The notes: generated from the letters alone by a model not told the origin. Positions 8,224-16,640 are shown, counted from the stretch's first letter. The stretch: 23,691 bases of DNA from Treponema sp. (GCA_004554075.1 SFOB01000085.1:1-23691), one strand, 5' to 3'. Translations and numbers: made by a program.

Positions 8224-8249
8224 AGGTTTTTGAAAAAGGAGAGGTTGGA

Positions 8250-11240
8250 ATGACAGAGAATAAGATAGTAGAAATTCAAAGTGGTTTTAACACAGCTTTT
8301 GTAAATAGTGCAATTAATTCAAATTTAGCATATAGACCGCAGTTCATTTATAACGATAATAAGAATGGTCAGAAAGTTTTTTCTGCTATTGAAGACGAAT
8401 TACTTAGGTGCGATAACTTTGCGATTAGTGTTGCATTTATTACAAGAGGCGGTATTACTCCTCTTTTACAAACCTTGAAGGAATTAGAGCGAAGAGGTGT
8501 ACCGGGTAGAATCTTGACTACAGATTATCTTAGTTTCAGTGATCCTGTGGCGTTAGATACAATAGCAAGTCTTTCGAACATTGAGCTTCGAATGTATCAG
8601 ACCGAACGTGCAGGGAACGGCTTTCACACAAAGGGATATATCTTTAGGAAGAGTGAAGAGTATCGTTTTATCATTGGCAGCTCTAATTTGACGCAGGATG
8701 CTTTGACACGAAACATGGAATGGAACACGAAGCTTGTGTCTACCGATAAAGGTGAAATGGTAAACTCTGTTTTAATGGAATTTGAGAACCTTTGGAATAC
8801 AACGGAATATACAAAGCCTTATGCAGAATTTATAGAGGAATATAGAAGAAAATACGAAGAGAAGCAACTGTTTAATAAGATGGTTGCAGAGCAAAAAAAG
8901 ATTGCTAAGAGTGAGGCTGTTCCGTCTGTTGAAGCGTATAAATTACAGCCTAACTCTATGCAGAGAGCATTCATATATAATCTATTAGAATTAAGAAACA
9001 AAGGCGTGGACAAGGCATTGTTGATTTCCGCTACGGGTACAGGAAAAACCTATGCTTCTGCCTTTGCCATGAGAGAACTGGGATTCAAACGAGTTTTGTT
9101 TTTGGTGCATAGAAACCAAATTGCGAAACAGGCGAAAGCTTCTTTTGAGAGGGTATTCGGTAGCAGAATCAAGACCGGTTTAGTGTCAGGAATTAAGCAT
9201 GATTATGAAGCGGATTTTGTGTTTGCAACAGTTCAGACATTAAGTAAACAAGAGAACTTGGAGAGATTTCCAAGAGATTATTTTGATGCATGTATTTATG
9301 ATGAGGCGCATCATACCAGTGCCGGAAGCTATAAAAAAGTAATGGATTACTTCACACCGGAATTTACTCTGGGAATGACTGCGACACCGGACAAGTGTGA
9401 TGACAATATAGAAGGACGCAATATTTATGAAATCTTTGACCACAATATTGCTTATGAGATTCGTTTACAGCAAGCGATGGACGAAGATTTGTTATGCCCA
9501 TTCCATTATTTCGGAATTACCGATTTGGCGATGATATCTGACGAGGGTAATTCAAAGGAAGAGCAGCTTGAAAACTTTAGATATTTAACTTGCGACGACC
9601 GTGTGAAATATGTTATGGAGCAAGCGGCTTATTTTGGATATTCTGGCGATAGAGTAAAAGGATTAATTTTCTGTAGCAGAATAGATGAAGCCAGAGAATT
9701 GTCTAAGAAGTTTAATGCGCAGGGATTAAGGACAATTGCTTTAAGCGGTGCTGATTCGGAAGAAACAAGGGCGGAAGCAATTGAACATTTGACAATGGAT
9801 GTACAGTCAGAAGAAGATGACTATTTGGATTACATTATTACCGTGGATATTTTTTCTGAAGGTACTGATATTGTGGAAGTGAATCAAGTTATTATGCTTC
9901 GTCCTACACAGTCGCCAATTGTATTTATTCAGCAGTTGGGACGTGGACTTAGAAAAGCATCTGAGAAAGAATATGTAGTAATACTTGATTTTATCGGTAA
10001 TTACAAGAACAATTTTATGATTCCGATTGCACTATCAGGAGACCGTAGTTACAACAAGGACAACATTAGAAGGTACCTGATGGAAGGTGGCCGCGTAATT
10101 CCGGGTGCAAGTACGATTCATTTTGATGAAATTAGTAGAAAACGTATTTTTGCTGCTGTGGATAATGCAAATTTCAGTGACATTAAACTTATCAAAGAGA
10201 ACTACACCAATCTCAAAAATAAGCTTGGCAGAATTCCTAGATTAAGAGATTTTGACGATTATGGAGAGATGGATGTTCTGCGAATCTTTGATAACAATAG
10301 CCTGGGAAGTTATTATAAGTTCCTTGTGAAATATGAAAAGGAATATGAAGTCAGATTAGCACCGGAAGAGGAAAAAGTGATTGAATTTGTATCTAAGAAA
10401 CTTGCTAGTGGTAAACGAATTCAAGAACTTCGTCTTCTGAATAGAATGCTTGCGTATGCACATAGGCTAATGTTATTTGCCGGACTACAGGAAGAACTTA
10501 GGGTGGATTATGGTATTCAAATGAGCGAAGACCAGAAGGATAACATTATTAACATCATGACAAATGAGTTTCCTGCTGGTGCAAGCAAGAATACGTATGC
10601 AGAATGTGTTTTTATTGAGAAAGATGAAGGAAACGATTACCACGTTTCAAAATCATTTGAGAAAATGCTTGCAAATAGGGAATTTTATGAGATTTTGAAG
10701 GAACTTATAGAATTTGGTATTAGTCGTTATGAACGTGACTTCTCTGATACATATAGAGGAACAGATTTTGTATTATACCAGAAATATACATATGAAGATG
10801 TATGTCGATTACTTAACTGGGAAACAAATGAAGTTCCGTTAAATATCGGCGGATATAAGTATGATAAAAAGACCAAAACATTCCCGGTATTTATTAACTA
10901 TGATAAGTCGGAGGATATTAGTGACACGACTAAATACGAAGACCACTTTACAAGTAGTAGTAGCCTGATTGCTATATCGAAATCAGGAAGAAGTATTGCA
11001 TCTGAGGATGTGCAGAACTTTTTAAATGCAACGGAGCGAGGAATACAAGTGCATTTGTTTGTGCGAAAAAATAAGGATGATAAGATTTCTAAAGAATTTT
11101 ATTACTTAGGACACATGAAAGCAAGTGGGAAAGTAAGAGAATTTGTTATGCCGAATACGGACAAGACTGCTGTTGAAATTGAATGGATGCTGGATGTTCC
11201 GGTACGTGAGGATTTATACGAATATATTGTAAATGAATAG
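8250..11240 (+). CDS. PLD nuclease / DEAH helicase / DUF3427 protein
   Basis: This is a 996-aa protein. ATG at 8250 was chosen because GGAGAG sits at 8238-8243; the frame extends upstream to TTG 8214 without a ribosome binding site. The N-terminal PLD-type nuclease domain (about 40-180) has H126-x-K128 in GFHTKGYIF followed by GSSNLT, the half-HKD catalytic motif. The SF2 helicase follows: Walker A ATGTGKT with K266, DEAH at 351-354, TATPD, and the GRGLRK arginine-finger motif (R565, R568). The C-terminal ~350 residues match DUF3427. This domain order is known from putative defence and DNA-repair loci, often beside MazG and Nudix genes, as here. It probably translocates on DNA and cleaves it. 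Length and motifs are complete. Confidence 0.88.
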   Translation: MTENKIVEIQSGFNTAFVNSAINSNLAYRPQFIYNDNKNGQKVFSAIEDELLRCDNFAISVAFITRGGITPLLQTLKELERRGVPGRILTTDYLSFSDPVALDTIASLSNIELRMYQTERAGNGFHTKGYIFRKSEEYRFIIGSSNLTQDALTRNMEWNTKLVSTDKGEMVNSVLMEFENLWNTTEYTKPYAEFIEEYRRKYEEKQLFNKMVAEQKKIAKSEAVPSVEAYKLQPNSMQRAFIYNLLELRNKGVDKALLISATGTGKTYASAFAMRELGFKRVLFLVHRNQIAKQAKASFERVFGSRIKTGLVSGIKHDYEADFVFATVQTLSKQENLERFPRDYFDACIYDEAHHTSAGSYKKVMDYFTPEFTLGMTATPDKCDDNIEGRNIYEIFDHNIAYEIRLQQAMDEDLLCPFHYFGITDLAMISDEGNSKEEQLENFRYLTCDDRVKYVMEQAAYFGYSGDRVKGLIFCSRIDEARELSKKFNAQGLRTIALSGADSEETRAEAIEHLTMDVQSEEDDYLDYIITVDIFSEGTDIVEVNQVIMLRPTQSPIVFIQQLGRGLRKASEKEYVVILDFIGNYKNNFMIPIALSGDRSYNKDNIRRYLMEGGRVIPGASTIHFDEISRKRIFAAVDNANFSDIKLIKENYTNLKNKLGRIPRLRDFDDYGEMDVLRIFDNNSLGSYYKFLVKYEKEYEVRLAPEEEKVIEFVSKKLASGKRIQELRLLNRMLAYAHRLMLFAGLQEELRVDYGIQMSEDQKDNIINIMTNEFPAGASKNTYAECVFIEKDEGNDYHVSKSFEKMLANREFYEILKELIEFGISRYERDFSDTYRGTDFVLYQKYTYEDVCRLLNWETNEVPLNIGGYKYDKKTKTFPVFINYDKSEDISDTTKYEDHFTSSSSLIAISKSGRSIASEDVQNFLNATERGIQVHLFVRKNKDDKISKEFYYLGHMKASGKVREFVMPNTDKTAVEIEWMLDVPVREDLYEYIVNE

Positions 11241-11249
11241 GAGATATAT

Positions 11250-11622
11250 ATGAAAACAATACGAGTAGTAGCAGCGATTATTAAAGCTGGCGACACAAAG
11301 AGGCTATGGCGACCTGAAAGGTGGATGGGAATTTCCGGGCGGAAAGATTGAGGAAGGTGAAACACCGCGGGAAGCGCTTAAGCGTGAGATTATGGAAGAA
11401 TTGGAAACTGAAATTACTGTGGGAGAATTGATTGATACGATTGAGTATGACTATCCGACCTTCCATTTATCTATGGATTGTTTTTGGGCAGAAATTGTGT
11501 CCGGTGATTTGGTTCTTATAGAACACAAGGCGGCTAAGTGGTTGAAAAAAGACGAGTTGGATTCTGTTGATTGGTTGCCGGCTGATATTACGTTGATAGA
11601 TAAAATTAGAGAGGTAATTTAG
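11250..11622 (+). pseudogene. Nudix hydrolase, frameshifted by a small deletion
   Basis: ATG at 11250 follows AGGAG and encodes MKTIRVVAAIIKAG, the usual first beta strand of MutT-type (8-oxo-dGTP diphosphatase) proteins. The frame then ends early. From about 11293 the downstream frame encodes QRGYGDLKGGWEFPGGK and an otherwise intact Nudix box (G-x5-E-x7-RE-x2-EE, last Gly replaced by Glu), ending at TAG 11620-11622. About 10-15 residues normally lying between the two parts are missing, so a deletion of not a multiple of three is the simplest cause. The second frame has a stop at 11269-11271 and no start before the box; initiation at ATG 11392 would miss the box. It is the last gene of the DUF2075 cassette and is inactive unless recoded. 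Confidence 0.75.
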
Positions 11623-11796
11623 AAGAATAATAACCATTTGATGATTCTTTTGGGTTGTTGATAGAGAAAAAATTGCCTGATAAAATTAAAGCGATTTAAT
11701 ATAATTTTATTATGTAAGGAGTTTGTATAAAATTCAATTATCGAGAAAATGTAGGAGCAAACGCTTTGAATAAATGCCACATCATAGGGGGATAAA
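11623..11796 (+). promoter_or_regulatory. Intergenic leader of the ApeA-like gene
   Basis: A TATAAT box occurs at 11700-11705. The nearest -35-like TTGCCT (11673-11678) is 21 bp away, too far for a classical promoter, so the box is only a candidate. A GGGGG ribosome binding site at 11786-11790 serves the gene at 11797. Nothing else was recognised here. Confidence 0.3.
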
Positions 11797-13227
11797 ATGG
11801 AATTGCAATATAGGGGAAGCGGTAAGGTTTACTTCAATGAAAAAGAATACAAATGTGACTTGTATTATAACGAGAAACTTGGCGGAATTATCTTAAAAAT
11901 TAATGTGAAGAATGAAAAGATGCTAGGGGATTTCCTTGAGGTTCCGTTTGAAATACCATATTTATATGGGCAACTAGAAAATGGATTCATATTTACGTTA
12001 CTCAAGCTTAATAGAATAGGAATGCAAGATTTGGTATCGTATGGGATGTCGGTTTACACGTTTAATGTAGATTATATTTTGTGTGGTATTGGTGGTTCGG
12101 TTAAATATGAACAAACCTTTTGTAAATTGGAGTTCACATTATCAAATATTATAGAATGGGCAGGAGAATCAGTTTTTGCTATTGGTGAAAATTATGAATT
12201 ATCTAAAAAGAAGGAAGAAATAAAGAAGGAGATATACACAGGAAAAGATTTTTCGATTAATTATTTTGTATATGGTTCAATGATGCCTGTAGTTGACAAT
12301 GAATTGTTGAAGGAACATATAGAACTAAAACAGCATGGTGTAATTGAAATATGCTTTAAAAAAGAAGAGAAGTTTATGTGTTTCTACAATGTGTTTATAA
12401 GACTAAAACGTTTAATAGAAATCGCGTCTTTAAAAAAGGTTAATTTAGAAAAAGTAACCGCTTACTCTGAAGAGGTGACGGAACAGATAGAAGAAGAATC
12501 TATTATGCGTCCAGTGGAGGTTTTTGGTAGAGATATTCAAGAAAATAAACATCAGGGGTATTCACGTTCTCTTTGCTGGAAATGGATAAGCCTTTCAGAA
12601 CTTATTGATAAAAATTCTTTTGAACATTATTTTGATAAACATGAAACCATAGCTCCGATAATCGAATTGTTCTTGGAACCATTTTATGTAAAATATAGTT
12701 CAAAAACGAGAACTTTTCTCAATATTGTTCAAGCACTGGAAACATATCATTCACGTTTTATTACAAATAGTTTGGATGTGTATAAGTCAAGGGTAGAGGA
12801 AATTACGAAGAATTCTCCTCTGGCATACGCTAAAGAATTGAAAGAGTTTTTAATGGCTAAAAGTAAAAAGTTTATTACTCTTGAAAGTAGATTGGCAGAT
12901 CTTTTGTTTGCAGAAGGAAAGATTTATTTTGATACAGGCAAGATAAAGCATAAGGACTATCCTTCTGTTATTGCACATACTCGTAATTACTATATACATT
13001 ACGATGAAAGTATAAAAGAGAACTACAATGTATTATCAGAGGATGAGTTAGAAATATATAATCGTTCTTTATTACAGATATTAGAATATTATATTTTATT
13101 AGAAATTGGATTTTCAGATGAGGACAATTTGAAGAAAAGCTTAACTGAGAGATGGGGATGTATATCGGAGGAGTTAGAGCTAATGGATTTATCGAAATCA
13201 AAGCATAATAAAGAAAAAGTTTTGTAG
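11797..13227 (+). CDS. apeA: ApeA-like HEPN antiphage protein
   Basis: This is a 476-aa protein. ATG at 11797 follows a GGGGG ribosome binding site by 6 nt. The N-terminal half is beta-rich and matches the general look of the ApeA N-terminal domain (GKVYFNEKEYKCDLYY followed by alternating strands). The C-terminal ~180 residues are helical and end in a HEPN module with R396-N397-x3-H401 inside HTRNYYIHYD, the catalytic RNxxxH motif of HEPN RNases. ApeA is a known single-gene defence protein that is thought to act by abortive RNA cleavage. It stands alone: the upstream Nudix relic is 175 nt away, and downstream is a noncoding block. Family assignment is by pattern, without a profile search. 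Confidence 0.75.
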   Translation: MELQYRGSGKVYFNEKEYKCDLYYNEKLGGIILKINVKNEKMLGDFLEVPFEIPYLYGQLENGFIFTLLKLNRIGMQDLVSYGMSVYTFNVDYILCGIGGSVKYEQTFCKLEFTLSNIIEWAGESVFAIGENYELSKKKEEIKKEIYTGKDFSINYFVYGSMMPVVDNELLKEHIELKQHGVIEICFKKEEKFMCFYNVFIRLKRLIEIASLKKVNLEKVTAYSEEVTEQIEEESIMRPVEVFGRDIQENKHQGYSRSLCWKWISLSELIDKNSFEHYFDKHETIAPIIELFLEPFYVKYSSKTRTFLNIVQALETYHSRFITNSLDVYKSRVEEITKNSPLAYAKELKEFLMAKSKKFITLESRLADLLFAEGKIYFDTGKIKHKDYPSVIAHTRNYYIHYDESIKENYNVLSEDELEIYNRSLLQILEYYILLEIGFSDEDNLKKSLTERWGCISEELELMDLSKSKHNKEKVL

Positions 13228-13293
13228 TATTACTGTTCTTTTTATGTGCTTTTGGCCCTCGGGACCGAAAGAGTCCAATCAAGGGTTATAGGG

Positions 13294-13364
13294 GATACCC
13301 TAAAGCAAACGACATAGGAGTTTGGGAGTGTCAACGGCGTTGACACTGCGACTTTAGGCGTATC
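13294..13364. repeat. Nested inverted repeat upstream of a Rep-type gene
   Basis: GATACCCTAAAG (13294-13305) pairs with CTTTAGGCGTATC (13352-13364) with a single-base bulge. Between them sits a perfect 21-bp palindrome with arms AGTGTCAACG (13327-13336) and CGTTGACACT (13338-13347). A hairpin inside a hairpin about 300 nt before a RepA-type gene suggests a replication or transfer origin, or a regulator site. Function is inferred. Confidence 0.5.
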
Positions 13365-13519
13365 CTGTTATCCATTTTTTAGTAGTATGGTCAATGGTCA
13401 TAACACTTGACCTAAATGCTTGAAAACCGTATAAAATCAAGGAATATTAGATGTCAATGCGATTGACATCTATTTTTTTATGGTCAATTGCATTGACACT
13501 TTTTGTCAACGTAATTGAC
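13330..13519. repeat. Array of four GTCAA-N5-TTGAC palindromic sites
   Basis: The 15-bp unit GTCAA-N5-TTGAC occurs at 13330-13344, 13453-13467, 13483-13497 and 13505-13519. A looser copy with an 11-bp gap lies at 13390-13410. Two copies extend to 10- and 11-bp arms. The third-to-fourth spacing is 22 bp and the second-to-third 30 bp, close to two and three helical turns. The 13448-13472 copy is followed by a T-run and could also terminate transcription. These look like operator or iteron sites for a dimeric DNA-binding protein. The rest of the 13228-13662 gap has no open gene. Confidence 0.65.
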
Positions 13520-13662
13520 CATATTCTAATTACGATTTTTGAAAAAATAATGAAGATTTTTTGTAATCTGCTTTTTCGAATCCTAAGTACTTATTGAGAA
13601 ACGAAAAGAGAACTTATAAAACTTATGAGTTCATCAGGTTTGAGAAAGGAGAATTTTTATAG

Positions 13663-14145
13663 ATGAGCATATATATGTATCAACATACGAAGCTTCCATC
13701 ATACTTACCGATGCCACGATTCCTTATGAATCTTCCTATCAGCAATACTGCAAAGCTGCTTTATACACAGTTTCTTGGGAAAGCGCAGCTGTCATAAAAG
13801 AATGCATGGGTGGATAGTCAGAGCAGAGTGTATTTTATCTATCCTATCCATCAGATAGCGGTGGATATGAATAAGATCGAAACAACGATTAAGGATGTGA
13901 TGAGGGAGTTAGTGGAGGCACAGTTACTGGAGAAAATCCCGGAGGGAAGAGGGCGACCAAATCGGTTATATATATTATTTCAAGATTCGGAACTAGGTCA
14001 GAAATCCGACGGTGGAAAACTGACATCACCAGGTCAGAAAACTGACTCAAACTATGGAAGAAAATCGACTACAAGTAAATATAAAAGTAAAAATACAAGT
14101 AATCTTCTAAGAGATTATGACTACGAAGAGGAAGAGAGTTTTTAA
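13663..14145 (+). pseudogene. RepA_N-type replication initiator, nonsense mutation
   Basis: ATG at 13663 follows GAAAGGAG and begins MSIYMYQHTKLPSYLPMPRF, the usual start of RepA_N-type initiators of plasmids and ICEs. After 44 codons a TAA (13795-13797) interrupts the frame, which then continues in the same frame as KNAWVDSQSRVYFIYPIHQI with a winged-helix region (IETTIKDVMRELVEAQLLEK then GRGRPNRLYIL) to the stop at 14143-14145. The stop is one substitution from CAA, which fits the usual Lys/Gln-rich position. The second half could start at GTG 13810 and make a 111-aa fragment lacking the first conserved segment. An intact relative lies at 23010-23351. It probably no longer drives replication of the element. 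Confidence 0.75.
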
Positions 14146-14147
14146 TT

Positions 14148-14957
14148 ATGGATAGAGAAATTTATATAGGCGAAAATGGTTTAGAAAAGCAGATTATGCA
14201 GGATTTGGAGAGAACTGCCAACCCGGCTGATGGTCTGATGACGGTTAATGAGTTGGTAGGGGGCTACCTTGCAACAAAAACAGGTGTGAGACAAAGTACA
14301 AGGATCGGCTATGTTACTGTACAGAGAATATTAAAGAAAGAGTCCTTTGGAAATATGAAAATTTGAAATGTGAAAACTTCGGACGCGAAGTTGTTTTTAA
14401 TAAAGCTGCAATCAGAAGGGAAAGGATATAGCACCATCCATAACATTCGTAGTGTCCTTCGACCAGCTTTTCAGATGGCGGTAGACGATGATGTACTGGT
14501 TAAGAAGCCATTTGGTTTTCAGCTTGCCGGAGTGGTGGTAGACGATTCCGTTACACGAGAAGCGATTTCCAGAGACCAGATGAAGAAGTTTCTGAAGTTT
14601 GTACATGATGATAATGTGTATTGCAAGTATTATGAAGTGGTGTACATTCTCTTCCACACAGGAATGCGTATTTCAGAGTTCTGTGGTCTGATACTTAAGG
14701 ATATCGACCTTAAGAACAGAACGGTAAACATCGATCATCAGTTATAAAGAACTTGTGATATGCGGTACATCATTGAAGAAACCAAGACGGAGGCTGGAAA
14801 AAGGAAGATTCCGATAACCGAGGATGTAGACACGCATATCAGTTTCGATGATGTCGAGGAAGAATTAAAACGAATGGAAGAGTTTAGAAAGGCGCAGACA
14901 GAGGTTGAGAAGAAAAATGAGAAACCAATGTCGCAGAAAATGTTTAAGGCAATTTAG
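14148..14957 (+). pseudogene. int: Tn916-type tyrosine integrase, multiply disabled
   Basis: One continuous frame of about 270 codons is broken by TGA at 14364-14366 and TAA at 14745-14747. The pieces align end to end with the Tn916-family integrase: a core-binding domain (MTVNELVGGYLATKTGVR; then YSTIHNIRSVLRPAFQMAVD), the start of the catalytic domain with the first arginine in HTGMRISEFCGL, then RYIIEETKTEAGKRKIPI. After EDV the frame jumps straight to DTHISFDDVEEELKRMEEF, a segment that normally follows the catalytic tyrosine. About 100-130 residues with the HxxR motif and the tyrosine are therefore deleted. The N-terminal arm-binding domain also looks absent or shortened. The gene cannot make an active recombinase even if both stops were suppressed. 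Confidence 0.88.
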
Positions 14958-14999
14958 GATATTTTAAATAAAATTTGGCTCGTAAATGTAGGCGGTTTC

Positions 15000-15008
15000 T
15001 GATATAAT
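15000..15008 (+). promoter_or_regulatory. Extended -10 promoter of the HipA-like pair
   Basis: TGATATAAT is a textbook extended -10 (TGnTATAAT) with TATAAT at 15003-15008; no good -35 stands 17 bp upstream, which extended -10 promoters tolerate. Transcription should begin near 15014-15016, essentially at the first ATG (15013) of the next gene, so that ATG would be leaderless or outside the message. Confidence 0.5.
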
Positions 15009-15012
15009 TATT

Positions 15013-15834
15013 ATGTATGGTTATTGGGAGGTGATATTCATTAACGAGCCCAAAATTAGTCAATTATGTTACAACATGAACCTTGGTTCTACAGAACCTA
15101 AATTTGCAATTTTAGAAGATGGAACGCAGGTTGTTACAAAATTATATAATGGACCGGAAGGAAATCTAGTGCTCTTTAATGAGTATTTATGCTATCGTTT
15201 GGCTATTTTATTGGATATTCCGATGCCAAGAGCAGGTGTTTGCATTTTGGATAGTTCTTCAGAAATACAAGATGAAGAACTTGCTACTTCGCATAATTAT
15301 GGAAAAGCTTTTTTCTCAGAATATATGCCAAAAGTTACAAAACTACTTCCTACCATTATTAGTAAGATGAGAAACAAAGAGGATTTTGTAAAGATTCTAC
15401 TATTTGATCATGTTATATTTAATACAGATAGAAATCCTGGAAATTTATTAGTACGATTTTGTAAGGATGATATTTCACTAAAAGTAATAGACCATACACA
15501 TGTTTTTATTAATCAAACATTTTGGGATGCAAGTTGCTTGAAAAGGGCAATGGAAGAAAATGATTTATTAGACACGAAGGTATTGGAATATAATTCTTAC
15601 TTGTATGAAATGTTTTTTCATAATTTTTCTGTTACAAAGGAGATGTTGGAAAAAGAAAGTTTGGTCTTTAAAAGCAAGATTAATCGTAATATAATAATAG
15701 GAATTATCGACATTATTCCGGAAGAATGGAAACCAAAACAGAAAGATATTGATGAACTTGTAAATTATATTCTATACAGAGTCGATAATTTGGATGTGAT
15801 AATATCCACGATTTTGACATACAATAACAGATAG
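15013..15834 (+). CDS. HipA-like kinase
   Basis: The frame has 273 codons from ATG 15013. HipA-type kinase motifs are visible (numbered from 15013): VTKLYNG (ATP-binding lysine) near residue 44, the catalytic FDHVIFNTDRNPGNLL with N137, D139 and N144, and the metal-binding D160 in VIDHTHVF. HipA kinases phosphorylate translation or tRNA-charging factors and act as toxins. The start is uncertain: ATG 15013 sits at the predicted transcription start without a ribosome binding site, while a strong GGGAGGTGA (15026-15034) sits before an ATT codon at 15040, giving a 264-aa product that begins at NEPKISQL. GTG 15031 lies inside the ribosome binding site. The next gene starts 16 nt after its stop. 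The protein lacks the long N-terminal part of classical HipA and fits the shorter DUF3037-associated form. Confidence 0.72.
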   Translation: MYGYWEVIFINEPKISQLCYNMNLGSTEPKFAILEDGTQVVTKLYNGPEGNLVLFNEYLCYRLAILLDIPMPRAGVCILDSSSEIQDEELATSHNYGKAFFSEYMPKVTKLLPTIISKMRNKEDFVKILLFDHVIFNTDRNPGNLLVRFCKDDISLKVIDHTHVFINQTFWDASCLKRAMEENDLLDTKVLEYNSYLYEMFFHNFSVTKEMLEKESLVFKSKINRNIIIGIIDIIPEEWKPKQKDIDELVNYILYRVDNLDVIISTILTYNNR

Positions 15835-15850
15835 GGAAGGAGGAAATATT

Positions 15851-16594
15851 ATGTACCACATTGAATATGCAGCATTGAATTATTATCATTCGCCTATATC
15901 AGATGAGTGCTTATGTATAGGTGTGTTATTTCACAATGTAACAACAGGACAACGTGATTTCAAATATATCTCCAATTTCCAACGTTTTCATGCTTTTGAT
16001 GATGAAGCGGATATTGATTTTGTTAAACTCTATTTACGAGGAATTAAAGATGAAGTTGAGACTTCTGTTTTTAATTTTAACAAAGAATTTGACCTTGCTT
16101 CATATGTAAGAGTGTATGCAAATGAATTTAGATTCTCATCAGTTAGGACTCTTTCAGTCAATGAAAACGAGAATTATGTTGAGGATTTATCGAAAGTATA
16201 TTTGAAATATGATTTAGCAAAATCACAGAGATTGAATAGCAATGAAGAAAAGAAATTAATTCGTAGAGTGCTTGAATCAAATAATCTTGAATATACTACC
16301 CAAAAGGTTGATGGACCATATAGTGATGAAATTTCCTTTGATTATCAAGTTGGAAATGTGTGCATTAAGATGTTTTCGTTTAAAGGAAAAAACTTAAAGC
16401 GAGTTATTGGAAGTGCTAGACAATGGTCTTTTGTAGCTGACGAGTTGGGAGCACAAAAGAAAGTGTTATTCATATATGATTCAGATTATGAAGATATGAG
16501 CAATCTCGATATAATCATTAAGATACTATCAAAGAATGCAAAGGTTCTCAAATTGGATGATGGAATGGATTATATTTTGAAGCAGTGTTCGTAG
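15851..16594 (+). CDS. DUF3037-like partner of the HipA-like kinase
   Basis: This is a 247-aa protein. ATG at 15851 follows AAGGAGG (15837-15843). The N-terminal ~110 residues (IEYAALNYYHSPISDECLCIGVLF, then a FDDEADIDFVKLYL block) look like DUF3037, a family regularly encoded beside short HipA-like kinases. The C-terminal ~120 residues (EISFDYQVGNVCIKMFSFKG, then KKVLFIYD) could be a separate alpha/beta domain; a nuclease-like fold is possible but not shown. It is 16 nt downstream of the kinase and before a strong terminator, so the two form a two-gene operon. It is likely the antitoxin or cognate partner. The DUF3037 call is by pattern and moderate. Confidence 0.6.
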   Translation: MYHIEYAALNYYHSPISDECLCIGVLFHNVTTGQRDFKYISNFQRFHAFDDEADIDFVKLYLRGIKDEVETSVFNFNKEFDLASYVRVYANEFRFSSVRTLSVNENENYVEDLSKVYLKYDLAKSQRLNSNEEKKLIRRVLESNNLEYTTQKVDGPYSDEISFDYQVGNVCIKMFSFKGKNLKRVIGSARQWSFVADELGAQKKVLFIYDSDYEDMSNLDIIIKILSKNAKVLKLDDGMDYILKQCS

Positions 16595-16600
16595 AGCCAA

Positions 16601-16632
16601 AGCCGTAGATGATGTGTCTGCGGCTTTTTTAT
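16601..16632 (+). terminator. Rho-independent terminator of the HipA-like operon
   Basis: AGCCGTAGA (16601-16609) pairs with TCTGCGGCT (16617-16625), one mismatch, 7-nt loop, followed by TTTTT. Confidence 0.85.
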
Positions 16633-16640
16633 TATAACCC

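Noticed and set aside
5834..11240. Assignment of the second cassette to a named defence system such as Mokosh or Gabija
   Set aside because: The PLD-helicase order is superficially similar to Mokosh type II, but the helicase is SF2 with DUF3427, and no Gabija-type OLD nuclease is present; I could not match it to a named system.
13330..13519. CRISPR array interpretation of the palindrome cluster
   Set aside because: The repeats are 15-bp palindromes with spacings of 22, 30 and about 123 bp; no constant direct repeat with unique spacers of equal length is present and no cas gene is near.
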